The translations under genes and the position numbers were made by a program. The notes beneath the pieces were generated by a model that did not search any database, was not told the DNA's origin, and was given only the letters and a program-made list of their open reading frames with translations. A DNA stretch of 64,000 nucleotides from Anaerolineales bacterium (GTDB lineage: Bacteria > Chloroflexota > Anaerolineae > Anaerolineales > Villigracilaceae), in assembly GCA_020634895.1 (NCBI GenBank), contig JACKAV010000002.1:186001-250000 (forward strand). Reading direction: 5' to 3'. Positions 24,552-33,771 of the stretch are shown piece after piece; the first letter of the stretch is position 1; every line of letters begins with the position of its first letter.

Positions 24552-27271
24552 TTGCTGGCTTTCTTTCTCGGCTTTTTTTGCTCGACTGATGAGGAATTCA
24601 TCTTGATCGGGATCGTGAAGACGATGCAGGCGCCAGCCTCCTGAGGCTCTGCCCAAATACGCCCGCCGTGCGCGCGCACCAACCCCTGACAGATCGCAAG
24701 CCCCAAACCCGCGCCGCTGCTCAAGCGGGTCAGGCTGTCATCCATGCGGTAAAAACTTTCGAAAATACGCTGGTTTTCCTGAAGCGGAATTCCCGGTCCA
24801 TTATCGCTTACACGGAAAACAAAATCTTCACCTGTCTTGCCAACCTCCACTTTTATCTTCGCATCTTCGCCTGCATATTTGACGGCATTCTCGATCAAAT
24901 TCCGCAAAATGGATTCCATGCGGAGGCGGTCGGCGTACAGGCTGGGAAGTTTCTGTGCGATCTTGAGCTCCAGCTTGTTCTTTCCTGAAGTCCTCGCCTG
25001 CTTTGCGGATCGGTCTACCAACGCGCGAATGTCGCATTTCTCACGCGAAAGTTTCAGCGACCCGGCTTCAATGCGGGAGAGATCCAACAGGTTGTTGACC
25101 AGATTCGTCAGGCGGTCGGATTCGTCCGAGATGATCGTCAAAAATTCGTGTTGGGATGCGCGGTCCCATTCCACATCGTCAGCCAGCATCGTGGAGACAT
25201 ATCCCTTGATCGATGCAAGCGGAGTACGCAATTCGTGCGAAACCGTCGAAACCAAACTCGCCCGCATACGGTCCAACTCGCGATCAGCAGTAATGTCATG
25301 GAAGATGACCCCGCGACCAATGGCGGCGCCTTCCTCGTCATTTACGTTGAAAACTTCAAGCCGCAAATGGACAACCTGGTCGAAATAATTCTGTGTGATC
25401 TCGACCGTTTTCTCGCCGCGGTTGTTCATGATCTTTTGCGCCTTGCGTTTTCCATCCTGTTTCGAAGACGCCTTGTCAATGATGCGCGCAAGGATCTGCT
25501 CGGTCTGCATTCCAGTGAGATTCCGGACGGAAAGGTCTGCCAAAGCCCCAACCCGTTTATTGGCGTAGATCACTTCTCCGCTCAAATCACTCAGAATCAA
25601 ACCGTCCTGCAAAGACTGAACCAGCGCTTCAAGGCGATGCGTCTGTTCGCGCAGACGCATGTCACTGCGTTCGTAAAGCAGCGCATTCTCGATAGCCATC
25701 GCCGCATGGTTTGCAAAACTGGTCAGGAGTTGAATTTCGTTTTGAGTAAAAACATGCGGGGTGGGATAGAACACCAGCAGAGCCGTTGGAGGCGCGTGAA
25801 TGGTATTCAACGGAACAGCGAGAATGGCGCGGAAACCTTCCACGCGCGCGCGCTGGCGGCGAATTGCATAGGAGGGATCGGTCTCTGTATCGCTGACCTG
25901 GATCGGTTCCTTTGCGTGCAACGCGCGCATGGTGACCGAGTCCGGTTCCGAAGGCTGAATGGATAGCTGCGCCGTAAATTGATTGGAAAGTCCACGGCTT
26001 GCGCGAATTCGAAAACTGCCGTTCTCTTCATCCAAAGCAATGACCGCATACATTTTGATCTGAAGCAGACGTCCCATCTGCTCAAGAATCTGGTCGAGCA
26101 CGATCTCAGGGTCTAGTGAAGAGACGACAGCCGTGCTTGTCTCCAGCAATGTCGCTTGTTCCCTCATCCGTTCTGCGATGGAATCTTTCATATGCAGGAT
26201 GCTTCTTATCAACTGTCCGATCTGGTCCTCACGATGCGTCTGTGACTGAAGGTGAATCTGGCTCAACGCGTCGATGGGTTGATTCAACCCGATCGCCTCG
26301 CTGATCGGCACAAGCCGCTCAATCGGTCGGATGACACGAATTGCCAATGTGCCCCAGAAGAAAAGACCGATCAAAATAAACGTCCCTGCCGCGAGGATGA
26401 CTACACGCCGAAGCAGGATCTGGGTGGCAAAGGCGGCAGAAGTGGGTCGGCTGATAACAACTCCCCAGCCAACGGTCGGGATCGAGACATAGGTATACAG
26501 CCTTTCCACGCCACCCAAGTCCATTTCGATGATGGAACCGCTGTTGCCGCCCAACACATCCTTGTAAACATCCGGCAGAATCTGGTCGGCTGTTTTTAGT
26601 AAATATTCGGAGTTTGGGTGCGCAATGACCTGACCGGCAGAGTCGAGAATTAAGACCTCAAAACCCTCATCAGCGGCATGTTCGGCGAAAATAGCGGCGA
26701 GAGTGTTGCTCAAACTCTCGAGACGCATATTCATTCCCACCAAGCCCAAATACTTCCCATCCGCCGAATGAACCGGCATAACAGCCGTGGCAACCGCTTG
26801 ATCGGTGGTTGGTGAGATGCGTCCCTCCGAGATCAAGGGCTGAAATGAAAGAAGTGAATCCTGAAAATATTTACGGAAGGAAAAATCCGTCCCCACGGTT
26901 GAAACAGGCCCGATCGGGTAGTGGAAGCGCATGATCCCGCTTTCATCAAGCCGGTAGATGAGATTCACGTTCGGGCTGGTATCCATCGCGACCTGAAAAA
27001 CAGACTCCATCCCTGCATCATCCAGATCGATCACGCTCGGGTATTTGGATAACTCGGAAACGCTTTTCAGAGAATCGCCAATGCTGATGTCCGTTTCAAG
27101 AGCAATGGCGCGGGCAAGCGAAAGATCATTGGCTTGGATATCGCGGCGAATGTGTTCCCCTACAATGCGGTCAAAGGTTGCAAGCGTGATCAAGAACGGC
27201 ACAGTTAAGAACAGGTACAGCGCTAAAAGCTGCAGACCCAGGTCTTGGTGAAATTTGAACCAACGCCGCAT
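24548..27271 (-). CDS. Histidine kinase with double-Cache sensor, HAMP, GAF and PAS
   Basis: 907 residues. Helix at about 13-33, extracytoplasmic Cache region to about 285 (ends TYVSIPTVGWGVVISRP, a dCache signature), helix at about 288-310, HAMP, GAF near 385-545, PAS near 555-660, HisKA with phospho-His near 678 (SHELRTPLASIKGY), HATPase near 780-890 (NLIENAVKYAG, DNGPGIP, GAGLGLAICQGLV). dCache domains commonly bind amino acids and amines. The pair sits beside livK and could control it, by position only. Confidence 0.92.
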   Translation of the reverse strand: MRRWFKFHQDLGLQLLALYLFLTVPFLITLATFDRIVGEHIRRDIQANDLSLARAIALETDISIGDSLKSVSELSKYPSVIDLDDAGMESVFQVAMDTSPNVNLIYRLDESGIMRFHYPIGPVSTVGTDFSFRKYFQDSLLSFQPLISEGRISPTTDQAVATAVMPVHSADGKYLGLVGMNMRLESLSNTLAAIFAEHAADEGFEVLILDSAGQVIAHPNSEYLLKTADQILPDVYKDVLGGNSGSIIEMDLGGVERLYTYVSIPTVGWGVVISRPTSAAFATQILLRRVVILAAGTFILIGLFFWGTLAIRVIRPIERLVPISEAIGLNQPIDALSQIHLQSQTHREDQIGQLIRSILHMKDSIAERMREQATLLETSTAVVSSLDPEIVLDQILEQMGRLLQIKMYAVIALDEENGSFRIRASRGLSNQFTAQLSIQPSEPDSVTMRALHAKEPIQVSDTETDPSYAIRRQRARVEGFRAILAVPLNTIHAPPTALLVFYPTPHVFTQNEIQLLTSFANHAAMAIENALLYERSDMRLREQTHRLEALVQSLQDGLILSDLSGEVIYANKRVGALADLSVRNLTGMQTEQILARIIDKASSKQDGKRKAQKIMNNRGEKTVEITQNYFDQVVHLRLEVFNVNDEEGAAIGRGVIFHDITADRELDRMRASLVSTVSHELRTPLASIKGYVSTMLADDVEWDRASQHEFLTIISDESDRLTNLVNNLLDLSRIEAGSLKLSREKCDIRALVDRSAKQARTSGKNKLELKIAQKLPSLYADRLRMESILRNLIENAVKYAGEDAKIKVEVGKTGEDFVFRVSDNGPGIPLQENQRIFESFYRMDDSLTRLSSGAGLGLAICQGLVRAHGGRIWAEPQEAGACIVFTIPIKMNSSSVEQKKPRKKASK

Positions 27272-27311
27272 AATGGCGGTTATTTTACCCCCAACCTTGT
27301 CCGATAAAATT

Positions 27312-27344
27312 AGAGACCCGATAAAATCGGGTCTCTTGTTATTT
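27312..27344 (-). terminator. Terminator after the saccharopine-dehydrogenase-like gene
   Basis: AGAGACCCGAT / ATCGGGTCTCT, 11 pairs with a 3-base loop. The T run on minus is interrupted, on plus it is TTGTTATTT. Confidence 0.65.
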
Positions 27345-27353
27345 CAAAACTGT

Positions 27354-28559
27354 TTACGCAGACATTTCCTTCATGCCGTACGGGAAGCCGTAATCTTCCA
27401 TCTTTTCCATGAATGGGTCCGGTTCGAAGGCTTCAGGTCCGAGAACGCCCTTGCCCTTCCAGACGCCCTGCTCGAGTAAGTCCATGGCGATGACAGCGGA
27501 GAAGGCGGTCTGCGCGACGACAGCCTGACAACCCCAAGCCTTCATACACTCTTCGTTATCTGCCACTTGATAGAGATAGACCGCCCGCTTCTTTCCATCC
27601 TTTGTGCCTGTCACATACGTCCCCGCGCAGGTCTTACCCTTCATCTTGTCGCCAAGGTGGGCTGGGTCGGGCAAGCAGGCAGCGACCACGTCACGCGGAG
27701 CGACCTGCACGCCTTTGACGTTGATCTTTTCCTTATTGTCCAAACCGAGCATGTGCAGGGTCTTCAACACGGAAATGAACTCATCGCCCAAGCCGTATTT
27801 GAATGTGACGCGTTTGGCTTTCACCCAACGCGGCACCAACAGGACTTCTTCATGCTCCACGTTGACCACTTCCACGGGACCGATCTCGGGGAAGTCAAAG
27901 ACTTCCGGCTCGGAGAATGGCGGCGTGGTGAACCAGTCGCCATCCTGCCAGATCACGGGGGGATTCAAACATTCTTCAATGGTCGTCCAGATGGAGAAAT
28001 TCGGAGCGAAGTCATATCCTTCAATGGCAATGTTCGCGCCGTCGCGGATGCCGACTTCGTCGATCTCATCGAATAGGTGGTCCTGAGCGTAACGGGCGAA
28101 GACATCCGCCATGCCGGGCTCAACGCCGATACCAACAAGGGCGAGCAAACCTTTCTGCTCCCAATCCTTTGCCTTTTCAAATTGGTAATCGCCCAATTTG
28201 ACGCCGGGTTTTTTGAACGGGTCCGAAGGATGCGGCTCAGAGAGTGTCATCGCCATATCCATGTAGGTTGCGCCGACGTTGTAGGCGGCATCGAAGATCT
28301 GCTTGTTGAATATGGGGTCAACCGAATTCATGATGAGGTCGACCTGGTACTTTTTGGCAAGTTCTTCGATGTTCTGCTGATTGCTCGCGTCGATGAATTC
28401 CACGGGGAAGCGTTTGGCATCACCCATTTTTTTCTGCACTTCTTCAGCGCGTTTGACGTTGTAATCGGCAAGCACCAACAAGTCCAGCCATTTGCGCGGC
28501 TTGGCGATCGCGGCGATCGCCTCCCCAACTCCACCCACACCTACCAACAATACTTTCAT
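27354..28559 (-). CDS. Saccharopine dehydrogenase-family NAD(P) enzyme
   Basis: 401 residues. N-terminal Rossmann motif VLLVGVGGVGEAIA, then DLLVLADYNVKRAEEV acidic end of beta-2 suggesting NAD; C-terminal domain typical of saccharopine reductase/carboxynorspermidine synthase relatives (PGMADVFARYA-type helix, long beta region). Family members form or split C-N bonds between lysine or polyamine amines and a keto acid or semialdehyde. Given pot and aminotransferase neighbours, a polyamine or lysine substrate is plausible. GGAGAA lies before the ATG. Monocistronic. Confidence 0.82.
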   Translation of the reverse strand: MKVLLVGVGGVGEAIAAIAKPRKWLDLLVLADYNVKRAEEVQKKMGDAKRFPVEFIDASNQQNIEELAKKYQVDLIMNSVDPIFNKQIFDAAYNVGATYMDMAMTLSEPHPSDPFKKPGVKLGDYQFEKAKDWEQKGLLALVGIGVEPGMADVFARYAQDHLFDEIDEVGIRDGANIAIEGYDFAPNFSIWTTIEECLNPPVIWQDGDWFTTPPFSEPEVFDFPEIGPVEVVNVEHEEVLLVPRWVKAKRVTFKYGLGDEFISVLKTLHMLGLDNKEKINVKGVQVAPRDVVAACLPDPAHLGDKMKGKTCAGTYVTGTKDGKKRAVYLYQVADNEECMKAWGCQAVVAQTAFSAVIAMDLLEQGVWKGKGVLGPEAFEPDPFMEKMEDYGFPYGMKEMSA

Positions 28560-28620
28560 GAGATTTTATTCTCCATTTGTTTTATAACCCGCACATGCGA
28601 GTTAGATTGACGAAAAGAAA

Positions 28621-28650
28621 TCCCGCCGCAATAAAAGCGGCGGGACAGAC
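28621..28650 (-). terminator. Terminator downstream of lrp and the 40-codon frame
   Basis: CCCGCCGC / GCGGCGGG stem with a 7-base loop; on minus it is followed by ATTTCTTTT. Confidence 0.75.
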
Positions 28651-28655
28651 TGCGA

Positions 28656-28778
28656 CTATCGATAACGATTGTTCGAATTCGTCTGATTTCCGGGGAAAAT
28701 GGAAATCGTCAGGGGAGTCATATACACTTTCAAAAATGTATCCCCCACAGTCTTTAGTACTCGTACGATGGCTTTCAT
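28656..28778 (-). CDS. Small ORF of 40 codons downstream of lrp (hypothetical)
   Basis: Occupies the middle of the only stretch over 300 bases without a recognised gene (28560-28878). The ATG has GAAAGG six bases upstream, the frame reads MKAIVRVLKTVGDTFLKVYM then a Thr/Ile/Pro stretch and an Asn-rich end, and it stops 6 bases before the terminator stem. Moderately hydrophobic and basic. It could be a real small protein cotranscribed with lrp, or chance. No family recognised. Confidence 0.35.
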   Translation of the reverse strand: MKAIVRVLKTVGDTFLKVYMTPLTISIFPGNQTNSNNRYR

Positions 28779-28878
28779 ATTACCTTTCGATTGGCTCTGC
28801 CATCCGCTCAGTTTGGGACGCAGACAAAGATTTGGAAGCCGCAGCAGGCTCGAGGTCCGTGCTGAGGCGTAATTCCCG

Positions 28879-29346
28879 TTAGAAATATATTTCCTTGATG
28901 ATCTTCAAATAGATGAAGGATTCCGTCTCGCGGACTCCATCCACTTTGGCGAGTTTTTCGGTCATGAAGTTCAACATGTCTTCATGGTCGCGGCAAAAGA
29001 CTTCGATCATCAGGTCGTACCTTCCGCTGGTGGCGACGATGTAAACGACCTCTTCGAATTTGGCGATGTTTTCTGCCACTTCCATCATTTTTCGCCCGTC
29101 GGTGCGGATGCCGATCATGGACATGGTGCGCTTCCCCATCATGAGGGGATTGGTGACGGCGACCACTTTGAGGTAGCCAAGCTCAACTAGACGGTTGTAA
29201 CGCTGCCGGATCATTCCCGGCGAGACGTTGAGCTGCTCGGCAAGTTGGGCGAACGCCACCCGACCATCTTCGCGCAGAGCGTTTATAATGTGATGGTCGA
29301 TATCGTCGAGACGATCACGCGAGCCGTTACCGAAATTGCTTTCCAT
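28879..29346 (-). CDS. Lrp/AsnC-family regulator 1
   Basis: 155 residues. N-terminal AsnC helix-turn-helix (DDIDHHIINALREDGRVAFAQLAEQLNVSPG) and C-terminal RAM/effector domain with the GRYDLMIEVFCRD strand. Lrp-family proteins sense amino acids. A near-consensus promoter leaves almost no leader, so the message is probably leaderless. It sits between the polyamine operon terminator and the saccharopine-dehydrogenase-like gene. Confidence 0.92.
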   Translation of the reverse strand: MESNFGNGSRDRLDDIDHHIINALREDGRVAFAQLAEQLNVSPGMIRQRYNRLVELGYLKVVAVTNPLMMGKRTMSMIGIRTDGRKMMEVAENIAKFEEVVYIVATSGRYDLMIEVFCRDHEDMLNFMTEKLAKVDGVRETESFIYLKIIKEIYF

Positions 29347-29352
29347 TCGCCG

Positions 29353-29381
29353 ATAATATAACGATTTTTCATTTTTGTCAA
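29353..29381 (-). promoter_or_regulatory. Promoter of lrp 1, leaderless
   Basis: On minus: TTGACA (29381-29376), 17-base spacer, TATTAT (29358-29353). Only six bases separate the -10 box from the ATG at 29346. Surrounding sequence is strongly AT-rich, as usual for Lrp autoregulatory sites. Confidence 0.8.
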
Positions 29382-29469
29382 TGGTTTTATAACTATTTTT
29401 TATTTTTAGTTCATTTTTAATGATGAAAAAGTATTTTCACTAAAATTTCTATCTGTATTTGGAAATCAA

Positions 29470-29508
29470 AAAGACCTCGGCGGAATTTGTACCGTCGAGG
29501 TCTTTTTT
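29470..29508 (-). terminator. Terminator of the lrp2-aminotransferase-potABCD operon
   Basis: AAAGACCTCGGCGG / CCGTCGAGGTCTTT stem of 14 pairs (one G-T), 8-base loop, T runs on both sides; 16 bases after potD. Confidence 0.88.
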
Positions 29509-29523
29509 TCAGGCAGGCAAGAG

Positions 29524-30681
29524 TTACTCGCCGCCCTTTATTTCTGTCCAGATCTGATCGTACAACGGGGTTGCGTCACCCACATCATCAATGCGGTGGG
29601 CTTTTTGGATCGCTTCCGCCGGCGGATTCGTTACTGGTGAACCCATGAACGGATCGTACAGGTCGGGGTAATTAGCTTTGGCGTATTCCAATGCCGCTGT
29701 GTCAGGATTCAGGTAGGGGAAGTCGCGCAGCATCAGGTAGAAGACATCGCCCTGCATGGTGTAGTTCAACCAGGCGTAGGCGGCGTCCAGATGCGGGGCG
29801 TCGGCGGGAATTGCCCAGTTATCCTGCCAGATGACCGCGCCCTCTGTCGGGTAGACAAAGGTGAAGGCGGGGTCTTCCTGATTGGCAGTATAGGCTTCGC
29901 CAGTCCACACGATACCCAGATCCACATCGCCTGCGATCAGTGCGGTCTTGGGGCTGTCGCTATCGAAAAGTTTGACATTGGGAACCAACTCTGCGAGTTT
30001 GTTCTTGGCTTCTTCGAGCTGGGCAGGGTCGGTGGTGTTCACATCATAACCCAGGGTCAGAAGGGTCATGCCGATCACAACGCGTGAGTCGTCCAGGAGG
30101 ACCATACGTCCGGCGTATTCAGGATTCCACAAATCCGCATAGGACACTGGCGCAGTTGTTACATTGTCGGCGTTGTAAACAATGGCGTCCAGACCACCCT
30201 CGTAAGGAATGGTGTATTCGTTGCCCGGATCAAAGGGCTGGTCCATGTAAGCGGGATCCAGATTGTCCATGATGGTCAATTTGCTTTTATCGAGTTTCTG
30301 AAGCAAACCATTGCGGACCATCAAACTGACAATATAGTCGGTCGGCTGAACAAGGTCGTAGGATGTGCCGCCAGCCTTGAGCTTGGCGTACATTTCCTCG
30401 TTGGCGGAGTATTCATCATGGTTGATCTGTACTCCATACACCATTTCAAAACATTCCTTCCACTCGGTCGGAATATATTCCGTCCAAACGAAGATATTTA
30501 ACTCTTTGGAAGTCACGTCCATTTTTTGCTCAGGTTCCGGGCAGACAAAACCTGATGAGGTGACATTCTGCGCGGAGTCGGAGGACTGTGAATCAGAAGT
30601 CCCCGAACCGCCGCAAGCTGCCAGCGCCATGCTTGCAACAACAAGCAAAGCCAGCAGTTTGAACAGATTGGATTTGTTCAT
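29524..30681 (-). CDS. potD: Polyamine-binding lipoprotein PotD
   Basis: 385 residues. Lipoprotein signal with Cys near 23 (MALAAC), Ser/Gly linker, then a type II binding fold like spermidine/putrescine-binding PotD/F: KELNIFVWTEYIP opening, YDLVQPTDYIVSLMVRNGLLQ, and WLNYTMQGDVFYLM near the end. AGGAG lies before the ATG. Last gene of the operon; an 84-base gap separates it from potC. Confidence 0.9.
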   Translation of the reverse strand: MNKSNLFKLLALLVVASMALAACGGSGTSDSQSSDSAQNVTSSGFVCPEPEQKMDVTSKELNIFVWTEYIPTEWKECFEMVYGVQINHDEYSANEEMYAKLKAGGTSYDLVQPTDYIVSLMVRNGLLQKLDKSKLTIMDNLDPAYMDQPFDPGNEYTIPYEGGLDAIVYNADNVTTAPVSYADLWNPEYAGRMVLLDDSRVVIGMTLLTLGYDVNTTDPAQLEEAKNKLAELVPNVKLFDSDSPKTALIAGDVDLGIVWTGEAYTANQEDPAFTFVYPTEGAVIWQDNWAIPADAPHLDAAYAWLNYTMQGDVFYLMLRDFPYLNPDTAALEYAKANYPDLYDPFMGSPVTNPPAEAIQKAHRIDDVGDATPLYDQIWTEIKGGE

Positions 30682-30765
30682 TTCTTTCTCCTTTTACTAG
30701 TTTGGAATCAGTTGGCAACGCGGCCCTCCCGGCCACGAAATACCCAAATAAGGGTGACGCTCCTG

Positions 30766-31659
30766 TCAGGACTTGCTCTGTTCCCGACTCTGCACGATCT
30801 GGAGCAGCAAAACCACCGTAAATACGATCAATATCCATACCGTGGACAAGGCATTGACCTGCGGTGTAATGATGCGCCGCAACAACCCATAAACATAGAT
30901 CGGCAGCGTGGTCGAACCCGGACCATTCGTGAAGAACGTGATCACAAAATCGTCCAGAGATAAGGTAAAAGCCAGCAATGCGCCCGAAAGAACCCCCGGC
31001 AGGATCATGGGAAACGTAACCCGTCGGAAGGTGGTCCATTCGTTGGCGCCCAGGTCCATCGCCGCTTCTTCAAAGGATTTGTCAAATCCCTGCAGGCGTG
31101 CCTGGACAACCAATGTCACAAAGGGAACCATAAACGCAATATGACTGATGGTCACAGTGAACAACCCCATACTGAGGCGGGCATCACCTGAGAGGGCAAA
31201 TGTTGTATTTACCCACCCAAAAACTTGACTTATCAACGTCAGGATGCCAATCCCCATCACGATCTCTGGAATAACGATCGGGACGTACAACGAAAGCTGG
31301 GAAAAAGATTTCAACCTGAAATCGTAACGCTGCAACGCGATCGCCGCCATGGTGCCAATGATCGTGGAAACGATTGTGGCAATAAAGGCAATTGTCAGCG
31401 TATTCTTCGCCGCGCTCATCACTTCCCGGTTCTTGGAAAGGTCACAGAACCAGTGAAAGGGACCGCACGGACTGGATACAACCGTGCTTCCGTCCATGAC
31501 AACCCGCTCACTAAAGGTGGGAATAAATCCCTCGAAAGTTATGTTTACGCGGGACGAATTGAAGGAATACAGCACCAGGACAACGATCGGCGCGTACAGG
31601 AAGATGTACACAAGCACGGTCGAAATTATCACAAAGGGAGAGCGTTTGAAGGGGTTCAT
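30766..31659 (-). CDS. potC: Polyamine ABC permease PotC
   Basis: 297 residues, six helices with an unusual extracytoplasmic insertion near 45-75 carrying two Cys (SSPCGPFHWFCDL). Coupling EAA loop EEAAMDLGANEWTTFRRVTFP near 190-211. Overlaps potB by four bases. Confidence 0.9.
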   Translation of the reverse strand: MNPFKRSPFVIISTVLVYIFLYAPIVVLVLYSFNSSRVNITFEGFIPTFSERVVMDGSTVVSSPCGPFHWFCDLSKNREVMSAAKNTLTIAFIATIVSTIIGTMAAIALQRYDFRLKSFSQLSLYVPIVIPEIVMGIGILTLISQVFGWVNTTFALSGDARLSMGLFTVTISHIAFMVPFVTLVVQARLQGFDKSFEEAAMDLGANEWTTFRRVTFPMILPGVLSGALLAFTLSLDDFVITFFTNGPGSTTLPIYVYGLLRRIITPQVNALSTVWILIVFTVVLLLQIVQSREQSKS

Positions 31660-32579
31660 GCCGCAACAATCTCCTCACCAAAGCCAAACTTGCGCGTGTA
31701 GAAGTATGTAACAATCAACGTCATCACCATCAAGATAAGCGATGAAGCCGACCCAAATGCCGGGTCACGCGCATCCAAAAACTGCCTCTGAATCAGGTTC
31801 CCGATCAGGATCACCTGCTTTCCACCGAGAAGATCGGATACGATGAAAGTTCCCATAACCGGGATGAACACAAGAATCGTCCCAGCCACCACACCCGGCA
31901 TGGACAAGGGCAGCGTCACACGCAGGAACGTTCTAAATGGGTTGGCTCCCAGATCAGCAGCCGCTTCATACAGTGAATTATCGATCTTTTCAAGCGATGT
32001 GTAGATCGGCAGGATCATAAACGGCAGGAACTCATAGACCATTCCCACCAACACCGCGCCCGGCGTATACAACATTTCCAATGGCACAAAATTGATATGC
32101 AGCAAATGCGCCACCCATCCAAGCACTGCATTGATCGCCCCCTCCTTGCGGAGCAGCATCATCCATGCATATACGCGGATAACGAAATTTGTCCATAAAG
32201 GGATCAGCACCATGAAGAGGAATGTAGTTCGGCGGTTCGGATGGGAACGGGCAATAAAATAAGCAAGCGGATAAGCCAGCATGATCACCAACACCGTTGA
32301 ATTGAACGCCAATGTCAAAGAGCGCCACAGGATCTGAACATACAACGGGTTGAAACATGTCGTCTGCCCGGCGGGACAATCCGAACTAATGCCGATCAGG
32401 CGGATGTAATTATCGAGAGAGAACGTATAGATCACATTCCCATCGGGGCTGCGTTTGCCAAAACTAACGATCGCAGTCAGGATCAACGGAATGATAAGCA
32501 GGATGAACATCCAAAACGTTGTCGGCAAAGCCAGCAGCGTTCCCTGCGCGGATTTATTTTCACGAAGTCGTTTAAGCAT
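31656..32579 (-). CDS. potB: Polyamine ABC permease PotB
   Basis: 307 residues, six helices, EAA loop YEAAADLGANPFRTFLRVTLP near 203-223. Also has a Cys pair in the first outer loop (SSDCPAGQTTCFNP), matching the paired insertion in potC. Two bases after potA. Confidence 0.9.
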   Translation of the reverse strand: MLKRLRENKSAQGTLLALPTTFWMFILLIIPLILTAIVSFGKRSPDGNVIYTFSLDNYIRLIGISSDCPAGQTTCFNPLYVQILWRSLTLAFNSTVLVIMLAYPLAYFIARSHPNRRTTFLFMVLIPLWTNFVIRVYAWMMLLRKEGAINAVLGWVAHLLHINFVPLEMLYTPGAVLVGMVYEFLPFMILPIYTSLEKIDNSLYEAAADLGANPFRTFLRVTLPLSMPGVVAGTILVFIPVMGTFIVSDLLGGKQVILIGNLIQRQFLDARDPAFGSASSLILMVMTLIVTYFYTRKFGFGEEIVAA

Positions 32580-32581
32580 GG

Positions 32582-33697
32582 CTAGACCTTCTTCAACACA
32601 AGTGTATTTTCAGGCATCAACACCAATCCAACCTCCTGCCCGACCGTATAAAATGAACTAGTGTCAAGGCGGGAAATATGATTCTGTTCCAAAACCTTGA
32701 TCTTTACGCCTTGCGATTCGGTATATACATGCGTGTCAGCCCCGATATAAACCGTATTAGTGACCTTCGCCTTGAAGAAATTATCATTTTTCGCGTTCTT
32801 TTCCGTAATGCGGATCTTCTCCGGGCGGATGGAGACAACCACATCTTCGCCCTTGACCAATCCCTGGGAGATGGGAATACCCCGCAATTCCGTATTTAAT
32901 GCCGGGATGAAGACCTGCGCCTCATCCTTACTCAGAGATTTGATCTGCCCATCCAGGAAGTTTGACTCGCCGATAAAATCCGCAACGAATTTATTGGAAG
33001 GTCGTTCATAGATTTCCACCGGTGTTCCTATCTGTTGAACGCGGCCATTGCTCATGACAGCAATGCGGTCAGACATGGTCAACGCCTCTTCCTGGTCGTG
33101 GGTCACATAGATGAACGTAATGCCCAATTGCTGCTGAAGCGCTTTAAGCTCCAACTGCATTTCCTTGCGGAGTTTTAGGTCCAACGCACCAAGAGGCTCA
33201 TCGAGCAGGAGCACATCCGGAGTCTTGACCAAGGCACGCGCAACCGCCACGCGCTGCTGCTGTCCGCCAGAGAGCTGCTTCGGCTTGCGGCGTTCCATCC
33301 CGGTTAGCTGAACCATCTCCAATGCACGTCCGACGCGCTGTTTGATCTCATCCTCTTTAGCCCCCTCCATCTCCAGTCCAAATGCAATATTCTGGAAAAC
33401 GGTCATATGTTGAAAGAGGGCGTAGCTTTGGAAAACCGTATTCACCTTTCGTTGAAAAGGCGGCGTATGCCCCATGGGATTCCCCTCGATGTACACTTCC
33501 CCCTCCGTGGTCCACTCAAACCCGGCAATCATGCGCAGGGACGTTGTCTTTCCACATCCCGAAGACCCAAGCATGGAAAAGAACTCTCCATTCTTGATCT
33601 GCATCGTGACATGATCCACTGCGGCAATCTCGTTGCCTTCAGGAGTGACGAACCGTTTTACAACATCGCGCAATTCGACTGCAAATTCACTGGTCAT
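32582..33697 (-). CDS. potA: Polyamine ABC ATPase PotA
   Basis: 371 residues. Walker A GSSGCGKTT near 39-47, signature LSGGQQQRVAVARAL, Walker B PDVLLLDEPLGALD, H loop VTHDQEEALTMSDR, then a C-terminal TOBE domain to 371. Powers putrescine/spermidine uptake. First of the four transporter genes and 74 bases after patA. Confidence 0.93.
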   Translation of the reverse strand: MTSEFAVELRDVVKRFVTPEGNEIAAVDHVTMQIKNGEFFSMLGSSGCGKTTSLRMIAGFEWTTEGEVYIEGNPMGHTPPFQRKVNTVFQSYALFQHMTVFQNIAFGLEMEGAKEDEIKQRVGRALEMVQLTGMERRKPKQLSGGQQQRVAVARALVKTPDVLLLDEPLGALDLKLRKEMQLELKALQQQLGITFIYVTHDQEEALTMSDRIAVMSNGRVQQIGTPVEIYERPSNKFVADFIGESNFLDGQIKSLSKDEAQVFIPALNTELRGIPISQGLVKGEDVVVSIRPEKIRITEKNAKNDNFFKAKVTNTVYIGADTHVYTESQGVKIKVLEQNHISRLDTSSFYTVGQEVGLVLMPENTLVLKKV

Positions 33698-33724
33698 CTA
33701 TCTCTCTCCGACATGAAATATAGA

Positions 33725-33765
33725 CTTCCGAAAACCCGTGATACTGCAAAACAGGGTCTCGGAAG
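33725..33765 (-). other. Imperfect hairpin between patA and potA
   Basis: CTTCCGA and ACCC pair with GGGT and TCGGAAG around a 16-base loop. There is no T run, so it is more likely a processing or stabilising structure than a terminator. Confidence 0.4.
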
Positions 33766-33771
33766 CGCTGA

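Noticed and set aside
25148..25966. 272-codon plus frame opposite the dCache kinase
   Set aside because: Shadow of the kinase reading frame.
28590..28599. CGCA-ca-TGCG dyad before the saccharopine-dehydrogenase-like gene as an operator
   Set aside because: Only four pairs per arm and no matching promoter boxes; too weak to call.
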